Positions 14,966-22,186 of a DNA stretch of 28,462 bases are shown piece after piece. Position numbers and translations under genes: made by a program. How positions within the stretch are numbered: position 1 is the first letter of the stretch; every line of letters begins with the position of its first letter. The notes beneath the pieces were generated by a model. The model saw nothing but the letters and a program-made list of their open reading frames with translations. It was not told the DNA's origin and did no database searches. The stretch is from Candidatus Omnitrophota bacterium. GTDB taxonomy: Bacteria; Hinthialibacterota; Hinthialibacteria; OLB16. The stretch lies in NCBI GenBank assembly GCA_020632575.1, contig JACKFH010000045.1:1-28462 (forward strand), written 5' to 3'.

Positions 14966-16360
14966 TCAAGCGGTGATCCCGTACTCCCCAGGGATGAATT
15001 TCTTCGCGATGTCGCTGCTCAACATCTCCTCGATGAGTTCTTCCTCACTTTCTGGAAGCGATTCCATCTCTTTTTCGAGACGATCCAGCCATTTCTTCTC
15101 TCGCGTGGACAACCTGAGTTCCTCCGAGTCAGTGGCTTCTTTTAGAACCTCGATCGCGGCATGAGCCGCGGTGCGTGTCTGGAGATAGGGCGATTCCTCC
15201 TGAATGATTTTCTTGGATATCTTTAACACCACAGCGGGATCGAGAACATAAGCCTGTGGATCCGAACGCGCATCCGATTCCACCAATAGGTTTCGCAACC
15301 GGCGGGCATCCTCTGACGAGTGGGAGTTGGCCACATTCATCAGCCGACAGTCATAGGCGAGTTGTTCCATGGATACGGTTGGGGCGTTGGCGCTCAATAG
15401 CCTCAGGTTTTGAACCGATTCATTGGACCAACAATCGCAAACCGCTTGCGCGATGTTCCCAACATGCGAGAGGTGGGCGCAAGCGGAGGTTCGACCCTCC
15501 ATGGAAATGGGAACTCCGGCAATCGCCTTCACATAAGGCCCTTCATAAGCGCAATCTTTGCTTGGGCCCTTAGCTCCCATACGGTACGCCACGAGGTCTC
15601 TCGGCACTGAGGCGACTCGGACTATCGCGGCGAAGACCTTTGGGATCATTTTCTGTTCAGCGAGGACCATGGCGGTGTTCGCAAATCCACAAGCCGTATC
15701 TCCCGAAGGAATCGTCTTGGTTCCGTGACAGGTCCGCACAATTTCACCCCATAGAAATTCCATATCCCTGGCTGCCAGAACGCCGAGCGCGAACACGACT
15801 GTTCGAAGATCTCCAGTCATTAGGGCTTCATCGCAAACCTCTTTTCCCCCAGTGGACTCGATGGCGAGCAAATCGGCGCCACAATCCGGAGCTCTTTGAA
15901 ATAGATCAAGCATGCCATCCCAATATTCCCCCCGCCGCATGAGAGGAGGCCGAATATGGTCGCGAGTGTCGTTGGGCGTCAGGCGTAGCGCGGATATGAG
16001 ACCGTGTTTCTGGAAGTGTTTCTCAAGCGTGTCGGCAAGCAACTGAGTGATTTGAGCCCCCCATTCCGGTCGCACCGTCATGGGAGGAAGAGTCTCGAAC
16101 TCGACGAGAAGGGCGGGAACTTCGAGGTCGACCGCGCGTTCACAAACTCCCTCGATCATCTCCTGATATTCCGAGCGAATCTCGCTCCATGTCGATTCAT
16201 TGATGTCGATCGGACTGAGAGTGAAATTGACCTCGGGAACGACATTCCCCGTTCCAATTTCGACTCCCCGACCACAGACCACCGGTTTGGGACAGAGTCC
16301 AAAGCGGAAGTCTTCAAGAGTGGTGATAGCGAGATTAGGTGGATTCGCCGCAACTGGCAT
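14966..16360 (-). CDS. mtaB: Methanol:corrinoid methyltransferase MtaB-like
   Basis: This is a 464-residue protein. The start ATG 16360 is preferred over ATG 16414 because it matches the length and N-terminus of known MtaB proteins. The sequence follows Methanosarcina MtaB closely from memory: the E-I-G-x-G and V-P-E-V-N-F region, A-I-E-S-T-G-G-K-E-V (E168), S-G-D-T-A-C (C224), G-P-S-K-D-C-A-Y-E (C270), and C-A-H followed by C-D-C-W-S-N-E-S-V. E168, C224 and C270 correspond to the zinc ligands Glu164, Cys220 and Cys269 of M. barkeri MtaB, which activate methanol. The family transfers the methyl of methanol to the cobalt of its corrinoid partner in the cytoplasm. The partner gene lies immediately upstream, so the pair forms an operon. 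Methanol as substrate is inferred; an MtaB-like enzyme with another methyl donor is the alternative. Confidence 0.94.
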   Translation of the reverse strand: MPVAANPPNLAITTLEDFRFGLCPKPVVCGRGVEIGTGNVVPEVNFTLSPIDINESTWSEIRSEYQEMIEGVCERAVDLEVPALLVEFETLPPMTVRPEWGAQITQLLADTLEKHFQKHGLISALRLTPNDTRDHIRPPLMRRGEYWDGMLDLFQRAPDCGADLLAIESTGGKEVCDEALMTGDLRTVVFALGVLAARDMEFLWGEIVRTCHGTKTIPSGDTACGFANTAMVLAEQKMIPKVFAAIVRVASVPRDLVAYRMGAKGPSKDCAYEGPYVKAIAGVPISMEGRTSACAHLSHVGNIAQAVCDCWSNESVQNLRLLSANAPTVSMEQLAYDCRLMNVANSHSSEDARRLRNLLVESDARSDPQAYVLDPAVVLKISKKIIQEESPYLQTRTAAHAAIEVLKEATDSEELRLSTREKKWLDRLEKEMESLPESEEELIEEMLSSDIAKKFIPGEYGITA

Positions 16361-16406
16361 GGTTTTATCTTTATCTCCTTCGCCTTGGGATCTATGAAAA
16401 TCCCAA

Positions 16407-17042
16407 TCAACCATTCACAAAGGAGCGAGCGATCGTAACTGCCGCGCTCGCATTATCCGAATAAGCATCCGCTCCGATTTCCGACGCGTACCGCTCAGTA
16501 ACCGGGGCGCCCCCCACCATGACCTTCACTTGATCGCGAATACCCGCGGCTTGGATTTCCTGCAAGGTGGTTTTCATGGAGGGCATGGTGGTTGTCAGCA
16601 GCGCCGACATTGCAACCACTTGAACGCCTTTCTCCTTGACCGCCGCAATGAATTTCTCCGGGCCGACATCCACCCCGAGGTCGATCACCTCGAAACCGCC
16701 CCCTTCCAGCATCGCGGCCACCAGATTCTTTCCAATATCGTGGAGGTCTCCCTTCACCGTCCCAATCGCCACCTTGCCGACCGGCTCAACTCCACCTTCG
16801 GCCAGCAAGGGCCTGAGAATTTCGAGAGCGGATTTCATGGCCCGCGCGGATATCAACAGTTCGGGAACAAAGTACTCATCTTCCTCGAAGAGCCTCCCCA
16901 CCTCGTCCATCGCGGGAATCATGTAAGAATCAAGAAGATCTTTGGGTGGAAAGCCATCCTCGATGGCTTTCTCAGTTACGCTTCTTGCAAGATTCGCGTC
17001 ACCGTTAAGAACCGCGTCATATAGCTGCTGCATATCGGCCAT
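16407..17042 (-). CDS. mtaC: MtaC-like corrinoid protein
   Basis: This is a 211-residue protein, the usual length for methyltransferase corrinoid proteins. Residues 1-85 are the helical cap domain. Residues 90-211 are a Rossmann-type cobalamin-binding domain with G-D-L-H-D-I-G-K-N, where H101 is the lower axial cobalt ligand. Serine/threonine-rich L-L-T-T-T-M and G-G-A-P-V-T-E motifs complete the site. The ribosome binding site GGAGGAG lies at 17051-17057, eight bases from the ATG. The protein would accept a methyl group from the MtaB-like enzyme (next gene, 46 bases away by its preferred start) and hand it to a URO-D type MtaA. No reductive activase (RamA-like) for cob(II)alamin is in the window. 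Confidence 0.95.
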   Translation of the reverse strand: MADMQQLYDAVLNGDANLARSVTEKAIEDGFPPKDLLDSYMIPAMDEVGRLFEEDEYFVPELLISARAMKSALEILRPLLAEGGVEPVGKVAIGTVKGDLHDIGKNLVAAMLEGGGFEVIDLGVDVGPEKFIAAVKEKGVQVVAMSALLTTTMPSMKTTLQEIQAAGIRDQVKVMVGGAPVTERYASEIGADAYSDNASAAVTIARSFVNG

Positions 17043-17215
17043 AAGTTGGTCTCCTCCAGGCTCAAAAGACTCCCACGGAAGCTTGGAATCGAGTATAACA
17101 CGACGCCTGTCACAAGAGACTGGACAGGAACTGAGAAAAGGCGTTTTTTTTATTAGAATCTTTTCATCATCGCGCCGAAGAATCGACGCTTTATTTGGCG
17201 AAGGATAATTAACTC
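17043..17215. promoter_or_regulatory. Intergenic region upstream of mtaC with two alternative hairpins and a T8 tract
   Basis: On the - strand a TATACT hexamer near 17094-17099 is a possible -10 for mtaC-mtaB, without a strong -35. Between 17104 and 17128 lies CCTGTC-N11-GACAGG. On the + strand CGCCT (17104-17108) can instead pair with AGGCG (17139-17143), directly followed by eight T (17144-17151). The T tract is antisense to mtaC, so it cannot terminate the mtaC transcript; an operator or an antisense terminator are possible readings. Confidence 0.35.
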
Positions 17216-18226
17216 TTATAACGAAAAATTGTCTCGCCAGGCTTTAAACACTTCTCGAACGTTCTGTGGCTTTGCGGCAAGACCGAACTCACACTGTGCG
17301 ATAACTCCGCCACTGTCATAAAGGGCCTGATGAAAATCGCTGACCGCCTGGCGAATCTCCTGGAGACTTCCCTCGGGGAGAAGACGTTGACGATCGATTT
17401 CGCCCCAGAATGTGATTTGGCCTTTGAAAGCCGCCAGTCGGTCCAAACCCATGCAGAATACCTGTGAATTAAGAGCATCGAGGCCGAGCTCAATTAGATC
17501 GGGGATGATGCCCAAGATATGCCCGTCACTGTGCATAAATACTGTCTTTCCACGGGAGTGGGCGATATCGATATAGTCTTTATAGAGAGGCTTAAAGAGT
17601 TGCCGCCAACTCCTTGGTGAGATTAGAAGGGATTTCTGAGCCCCCCAATCATCCATGATCATCACGGAATCCACTTCGGTCTTGGCCCATTCCTCGAGGA
17701 GTTCACAGTAAAAACTGTGCATTTTGTTGAGAAATTGTTGAAATTCTTTCGGTGGATCGGCCAGATCCATATAGAGATTCTCGGTTCCTCTCAGGAACTG
17801 AAGTTGCTCGAAAGGTCTGGGACAACAACCCGCCCGGACATAGAGATCCGTGGACCGGCAGAATTCATTCACAAGACCACGATCGAAAGTCAGCCACTCC
17901 CTTGGGAAGTGCACCTTTTCCACATCCTGTTCCCAATCCAAAATGAGAGGCGTCTTCACTTCCCCGATGACTCCATCCTGAATATTGGTGAACTCGCATC
18001 CCCACTCGTCGACGTAGGAGCCGATCCGATGAGGGTTACCTTGGGTCGCGGGCTTTTGTCGGTATTCAAGGGGCGGTCCAGCAAAATCCGAGGGGAAGCT
18101 TTTTTGGATTTCCTCAAGTTCCTCCGGATAATGAAGGTGGGTCCATGGCAAAACCCACAGTTCGAAGGGCGGTCGGTCCGGATTCTCAAACTCCAACGTT
18201 CTGCGGACTCTTTCACGGCTTTTCAT
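17216..18226 (-). CDS. URO-D (MtaA-type) superfamily methyltransferase-like protein upstream of mtaC-mtaB
   Basis: This is a 336-residue protein, starting with the family motif S-R-E-R-V-R-R-T-L-E-F. The barrel shows M-D-D-W-G-A-Q-K and M-H-S-D-G-H-I, so the zinc-ligand pair reads H232-x-D234 instead of H-x-C. A cysteine, C312 (A-Q-C-E-F-G), stands at the third-ligand position. The H-D-C set could still bind zinc, but with altered reactivity. It lies 173 bases upstream of mtaC on the same strand, and gene order URO-D, corrinoid protein, MtaB suggests that it is the methyl acceptor enzyme of this set. The spacer may carry its own promoter, so co-transcription is uncertain. The family call is secure; the acceptor is inferred only loosely. 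Confidence 0.87.
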   Translation of the reverse strand: MKSRERVRRTLEFENPDRPPFELWVLPWTHLHYPEELEEIQKSFPSDFAGPPLEYRQKPATQGNPHRIGSYVDEWGCEFTNIQDGVIGEVKTPLILDWEQDVEKVHFPREWLTFDRGLVNEFCRSTDLYVRAGCCPRPFEQLQFLRGTENLYMDLADPPKEFQQFLNKMHSFYCELLEEWAKTEVDSVMIMDDWGAQKSLLISPRSWRQLFKPLYKDYIDIAHSRGKTVFMHSDGHILGIIPDLIELGLDALNSQVFCMGLDRLAAFKGQITFWGEIDRQRLLPEGSLQEIRQAVSDFHQALYDSGGVIAQCEFGLAAKPQNVREVFKAWRDNFSL

Positions 18227-18360
18227 ACGATAATATCCCGTCTCAGTCTCTCAAGAATCAAAACAACACTTGCCGATATACGATATCAATTATAGAGTTG
18301 AGATTCTAATCGGTCTCGAGCGAATTGTTTATCACCCCCTTAGTAGGAAAGGCTCCTTTT
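18227..18360. promoter_or_regulatory. Divergent promoter region between URO-D and PhyH genes
   Basis: A dyad GATAT-ACG-ATATC occupies 18275-18287. It lies between TTGCCG (18270-18275) and TATAGA (18291-18296), a possible + strand promoter with short 15-base spacing. The dyad would then be an operator in the spacer. This rests on visual pattern only. Confidence 0.3.
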
Positions 18361-19254
18361 GTGCACCAACAAGATACGCGGTTCCATCCCACATCCATCG
18401 GCGAGGAAGAATTTCTGTTCTTCCATGAGAAAGGATTCCTTGTCCTGAAGAATGTTCTCCAAGAAGAGGAGCTACAAAGACTCCAACAGGCGATGACGCA
18501 TCTGATGGAAGAGGGCTTGGCCCGCAGTCCCAAAGGAGAAGATTGTGTTTACGGTCGCGGACATAAGTCGGGACGCCCTGTTCTCCATCGGATCGAGTAC
18601 GTTATTGACAAAACCGAGGAAGGAAAGGTCCTTCTGGGTCATCCGTTTATTTTGCGATCCGTCGAGAAGCTGATCGGAAGAGACTTGATTCCCACCTGGG
18701 ATTCCATGGTACTCAAGCTTCCCGGTGAAGGAATGATCGTTCCTTGGCATCGGGATGACGGGACCGAACATGTTGGCGATTCTCCCATCTTCAACGTTGA
18801 CTTCTATCTTGACCCGGCGGACCTCGACACCTGCTTGTGGGCGCACCCCGGAAGTCATCTCTGGCCCGATGAAAAAGTGGCTGAATTGGTTGAACGTCCC
18901 GGTTTTTCCAACGAGGGGGCGATTCCCATCCTCATGGAGGCTGGCGATGTCCTCTTTCACAACGTCCTTCTTCTCCATGGATCTCCCTCGAATGTATCAA
19001 CCAAGATGCGAAGAGTCCTCTATTATGAGTTTCGGTCAGCGAATGTCGAAATGGAACTTGGCCCCCACCTTCCCGAATACATTCAGTTGAAGCAGCAAGT
19101 TCTTCTGGATTGCATCGAAAGGCGAAAGAAAGCGGATTATGTTTCGGGTGAAACGCCCTATGCCTACAAACCTCCGGAGCCCTTTGCAGTCGAACAGCCC
19201 TCTCCCCTCAATACGCACCGCTTTCCTCACGAGGAGTTTTGGAGATCCGACTGA
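18361..19254 (+). CDS. Phytanoyl-CoA dioxygenase (PhyH) family oxygenase
   Basis: This is a 297-residue Fe(II)/2-oxoglutarate-type oxygenase. The start GTG 18361 is chosen because AGGAAAGG lies about eight bases upstream; TTG 18325 is a weaker alternative. The facial triad is W-H-R-D (H130, D132) and a distal histidine in L-L-H-G-S (H206), followed by R-R near 217-218 for 2-oxoglutarate. The N-terminal part has the usual family block G-F-L-V-L-K-N-V-L. The substrate is unknown; family members hydroxylate many small molecules and are abundant in marine and sponge-associated bacteria. It is convergent with a second PhyH gene 58 bases away. Confidence 0.9.
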   Translation: MHQQDTRFHPTSIGEEEFLFFHEKGFLVLKNVLQEEELQRLQQAMTHLMEEGLARSPKGEDCVYGRGHKSGRPVLHRIEYVIDKTEEGKVLLGHPFILRSVEKLIGRDLIPTWDSMVLKLPGEGMIVPWHRDDGTEHVGDSPIFNVDFYLDPADLDTCLWAHPGSHLWPDEKVAELVERPGFSNEGAIPILMEAGDVLFHNVLLLHGSPSNVSTKMRRVLYYEFRSANVEMELGPHLPEYIQLKQQVLLDCIERRKKADYVSGETPYAYKPPEPFAVEQPSPLNTHRFPHEEFWRSD

Positions 19255-19312
19255 GGGTCCCCCAAACCAATGGGCTGGCAGTGGTTTGAAGCTTCAGGCT
19301 TCCTCAAGATCT

Positions 19313-20104
19313 CTACCCGTCCGCTGAATGGGTCGGACGGAGGTCGATATATTCTCCGGTCGCGTTCTTTGCAGTTCCGCGAACTTGGTAAACGGGGACC
19401 CAATGCTCCGCGAGATCCACGTGAACGGTATTCGCGTTGGCGTATCGCATGGTGTACCCCGCTCTCCTTCGGTCGCTCGTGTTCGCATCCGAACCGTGAA
19501 GGATGAAGGAGTCATGAATCGACAGATCTCCCGCTTTTAGTTCGACCGGAGCAGCCCTCTCTTCCAATTCTGCCGTAACTTGGACTTCCACGCCCAGGAG
19601 GTCTCGACCGTCCGTCTTGCGCATTTCCAGCTCCGGATAACCCTCATGACTTGTGGGAATCACCTTCATGCATCCATTTTGGACGGTGGAGTCATCAAGG
19701 GCGAGCCAGACGGTGACAATGTCGGTTCCCTCAACCGAGTGCCAATAAGGGTTGTCTTGGTGCCATTTGATCGCCATCCCATCGGAGGGAGGTTTGACAA
19801 TGAGGTGAGACATGATCAGGAGAAGATCCGGACCCAAGATCTTTTCGACCGAATCGAGAATTCGGGGATGACAGCAAAGTCTTCTCCAGAATGTTTCTTT
19901 GACATGGGGTTCCACCAGATGCTCGGGACGGGCAGGGACAACTTGGGTTTTCCCCATGTCATCGACAATTGTCTTGTCCGGCATCGCCTTGATCAGTCGA
20001 TCCAGTTGCCGTCGCGCTTCCAAGATTGCCTCCTGGTCGAGGATGTTTCGAAAGACACAATAACCTTCCGATTGAAACCTGAGCGGATCTTCGTTCAAGC
20101 GCAT
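19313..20104 (-). CDS. Phytanoyl-CoA dioxygenase (PhyH) family oxygenase
   Basis: This is a 263-residue Fe(II)/2-oxoglutarate-dependent oxygenase from ATG 20104, with GGAG about ten bases upstream. The iron triad is W-H-Q-D-N (H115, D117) and L-H-G-S (H203), followed by an R-R-R cluster for the co-substrate. The N-terminal motif G-Y-C-V-F-R-N-I-L matches the family. It is clearly a distant paralogue of the convergent gene at 18361-19254 rather than a recent duplicate, because length and spacing between the ligands differ. The substrate is unknown. Confidence 0.92.
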   Translation of the reverse strand: MRLNEDPLRFQSEGYCVFRNILDQEAILEARRQLDRLIKAMPDKTIVDDMGKTQVVPARPEHLVEPHVKETFWRRLCCHPRILDSVEKILGPDLLLIMSHLIVKPPSDGMAIKWHQDNPYWHSVEGTDIVTVWLALDDSTVQNGCMKVIPTSHEGYPELEMRKTDGRDLLGVEVQVTAELEERAAPVELKAGDLSIHDSFILHGSDANTSDRRRAGYTMRYANANTVHVDLAEHWVPVYQVRGTAKNATGEYIDLRPTHSADG

Positions 20105-20496
20105 ATTGATTCTTCTCCAAAATTTGCTCCAGTTGATGCCCCTTTCGGTTCGGCTGGATGAACCAGCCGCTGAGACTTCGATGCATGATGCGTCGAAAAG
20201 AACAGGATATCCGACACGGGCCTAACGCGTATCCATCCATCCAGTGACACAATGAATTTGATTACGAAAAGCTCCTCGCCTGTTCAAATCAGCCACAGAG
20301 AAAGTAGGGTCAAAAGTTTATTCAAGATAACAGCGAACCAAAATGAGAAATGGCGTATATTTTGTGAGGACTTTTCCGCGCCTTAGTTGGTGGAAAAGAA
20401 TTCGGGAGATTGATTACAATACTGCCTCTAAAACGATGGCAAACGATCTCCCGGATGGCCTTTTCCTCTGGGAGAATGCAACATGGAGAAATTCTG
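20105..20496. other. 392-base gene-poor spacer between divergent PhyH and carbon-nitrogen hydrolase genes
   Basis: I see no convincing gene here. A 62-codon frame from ATG 20343 runs into the next gene but has no ribosome binding site and no recognisable motifs. A perfect hairpin CGGCTGG-ATGAA-CCAGCCG lies at 20151-20169, in the 5' leader of the PhyH gene on the - strand. Promoters for both divergent genes must lie here, but none stands out. Confidence 0.5.
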
Positions 20497-21408
20497 ATGA
20501 CAATGAAGACTCCCGATATTTATACAGGTGAGTTCGCTGAATTGCGCGTCGGGCTATGTCAGGTCGAGACGGAAGAGTGGGCGGTGGAGAGCAATTTTGA
20601 TCGGACACTCAAAGCTCTCGAGGAAGCGGCCTCCGAAAACGCCGAGTTGGCGATCACGCCGGAGTGTGTGTTTCAAGGTTACCCTATCGGAAATGGCCCG
20701 GAATTCGCTCAGCGACTTCGATATACTGCTGATTCAATTGACGGCCCTCGAATCGGAAAAGTCCGCGAGAAAGCTTGTGAAATCGGATTAAACATAATTC
20801 TCGGATTCGCCGAAAGAAATGGAGGCCAGCTTCACAACACCTCGATCTGGGTGTCCAGCCGGGGAGAAATCGTGGATCTTTATCGGAAGGTCCATTGCCG
20901 GGATTTTGAAACAATCGGAGTCGGTGGTTATTATACACCGGGTGAAAAATTTACAGTTCATCCTTTGCGTGTCGGGGAGCAAACATTCCAAATTGGCTCC
21001 ATGATCTGTTTCGATCGCGAGATCCCGGAAAGCGTTCGGACCCTCAGAGCGCTCGGCGCCCAGCTGGTGACTTGTCCTCTGGCGACCGACACGAGCAATA
21101 TGAGTCAGTCACCTGACCTCGATAATGAAATGATCACCCGGTGCCGGGCGGCCGAAAATGAGGTGTTTATCGCCGTGGTCAACCACTCCCGAAGGTTCAA
21201 TGGCGGGAGTTTTGTCGTCGGCCCCAGCGGTGAAATCGTTTGTCAGTTAGGACCCGATCCGGAGGTTCGAGTCATCAGTCTTCCCGTGGGAGGAGTGGCC
21301 GAGAAATTTCATGGTAATCCATCCGGTTGGATGGGCTGGGGGTATCGACGGAAGGGAGTCTACCTTAGTAGCGAATCAGAAGTCTTGGTCAGGTCCGAGA
21401 GACATTGA
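20497..21408 (+). CDS. Cytoplasmic carbon-nitrogen hydrolase (nitrilase superfamily)
   Basis: This is a 303-residue protein from ATG 20497, preceded by GGAG eight bases upstream; ATG 20503 is a close alternative. The catalytic triad of the nitrilase superfamily is visible: E56 in T-P-E-C, K131 in Y-R-K-V-H, and C171 in M-I-C-F-D-R-E. There is no signal peptide, so it is cytosolic. The family hydrolyses amides, carbamoyl groups or nitriles; the C-F-D-R-E motif is more typical of amidase/carbamoylase-like branches than of true nitrilases. It stands alone on the + strand, so the substrate cannot be read from the context. Confidence 0.92.
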   Translation: MTMKTPDIYTGEFAELRVGLCQVETEEWAVESNFDRTLKALEEAASENAELAITPECVFQGYPIGNGPEFAQRLRYTADSIDGPRIGKVREKACEIGLNIILGFAERNGGQLHNTSIWVSSRGEIVDLYRKVHCRDFETIGVGGYYTPGEKFTVHPLRVGEQTFQIGSMICFDREIPESVRTLRALGAQLVTCPLATDTSNMSQSPDLDNEMITRCRAAENEVFIAVVNHSRRFNGGSFVVGPSGEIVCQLGPDPEVRVISLPVGGVAEKFHGNPSGWMGWGYRRKGVYLSSESEVLVRSERH

Positions 21409-21436
21409 AATCAGGATTGGTACTACTACATCTGAG

Positions 21437-21474
21437 TTTTGGCCGCGATCGACTCCATTGTCACGCCGCCAAAA
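21437..21474. repeat. Inverted repeat between convergent genes
   Basis: TTTTGGC at 21437-21443 and GCCAAAA at 21468-21474 form an inverted repeat that extends to 11 pairs with one mismatch. It lies in the 155-base gap between two convergent genes. It could fold in transcripts of both strands and act as a shared transcription end, but it has no flanking T tract in the usual position. Confidence 0.35.
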
Positions 21475-21563
21475 TAGAGGTCTCCAGAACAATGGTTCCA
21501 CACCTGCAAGCCTTGTACGCGATTTCCAATCTGGATGACAGATATTTTGATCATCGTTGGACA

Positions 21564-22184
21564 CTAATCAAACTCGGTTGGCAAGTCCCTCTTCCGGTTA
21601 TGTCTAAAAAACCTTCCAATCTGCTCTTTCTTGACGCGTGAATCCGATAACTCCGGGATTTCATCTTCTCCAAAGAAGGCGACCTCGCTCACCTCATTGT
21701 TGATTTTCGCTTCGCCACCAGTTATCTCGCATAGAAAGAAGATCTTGTAGACATGATAGGGAAAAGGGGGAATATGCATTTGCTTTTCCCTGTCATAGAC
21801 AGCCAACAACTTGATGACGTCGGTTTCGAACCCTGATTCTTCTAAGACCTCTCTGACCACTGCCTCGCTTGGGGACTCGTTCACATCCGCCCAGCCACCC
21901 GGAAGAGTCCATTTCCCGTCGTCGGCGATTTCTCTCACTAGCAGAATCTTTGACTCCTGAAATGCCACGCCCCTCACATCCACCTTTGGAGTAGCATAGC
22001 CAAATTCAGAGGCGTTGATTCGAATGAGGTCGCCCAGAGAAAGGCTTGTTCCTTGGGCAAGCATTTCCATAGCGATATTCCCGACTTGTTCGTATCGCTC
22101 TCTGTCAAACTTGTCCTTGGAGAAATGAAGGCCAGTTTGACTAATGGCCTGCAGCGCTTTGGCCCAATTCATCCATTTCATCAT
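21564..22184 (-). CDS. NUDIX hydrolase with N-terminal helical NUDIX_N-type domain
   Basis: This is a 206-residue protein. The N-terminal 60 residues match the helical domain found before some ADP-ribose pyrophosphatase-like NUDIX enzymes (L-Q-A-I-S-Q-T-G-L and E-R-Y-E-Q-V). The NUDIX box is complete: G97, E103, R111, E112, E115, E116, G118, consistent with Gx5Ex7REUxEExGU. It would hydrolyse a nucleoside diphosphate linked to another group, in the cytosol. Its ATG lies two bases after the TAG of galT, so the two are co-transcribed and probably coupled. With galT as partner, a nucleotide-sugar substrate or clearance of sugar-nucleotide by-products is plausible, but ADP-ribose is the more common family substrate. 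Confidence 0.92.
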   Translation of the reverse strand: MMKWMNWAKALQAISQTGLHFSKDKFDRERYEQVGNIAMEMLAQGTSLSLGDLIRINASEFGYATPKVDVRGVAFQESKILLVREIADDGKWTLPGGWADVNESPSEAVVREVLEESGFETDVIKLLAVYDREKQMHIPPFPYHVYKIFFLCEITGGEAKINNEVSEVAFFGEDEIPELSDSRVKKEQIGRFFRHNRKRDLPTEFD

Positions 22185-22186
22185 GT

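Noticed and set aside
17144..17151. T8 tract as terminator of the mtaC-mtaB or URO-D transcript
   Set aside because: Both genes are transcribed on the - strand, where the tract reads as A8; it cannot be their intrinsic terminator.
20343..20531. 62-codon frame upstream of the cytosolic carbon-nitrogen hydrolase
   Set aside because: It overlaps the true start region in another frame, has no ribosome binding site and no recognisable domain.
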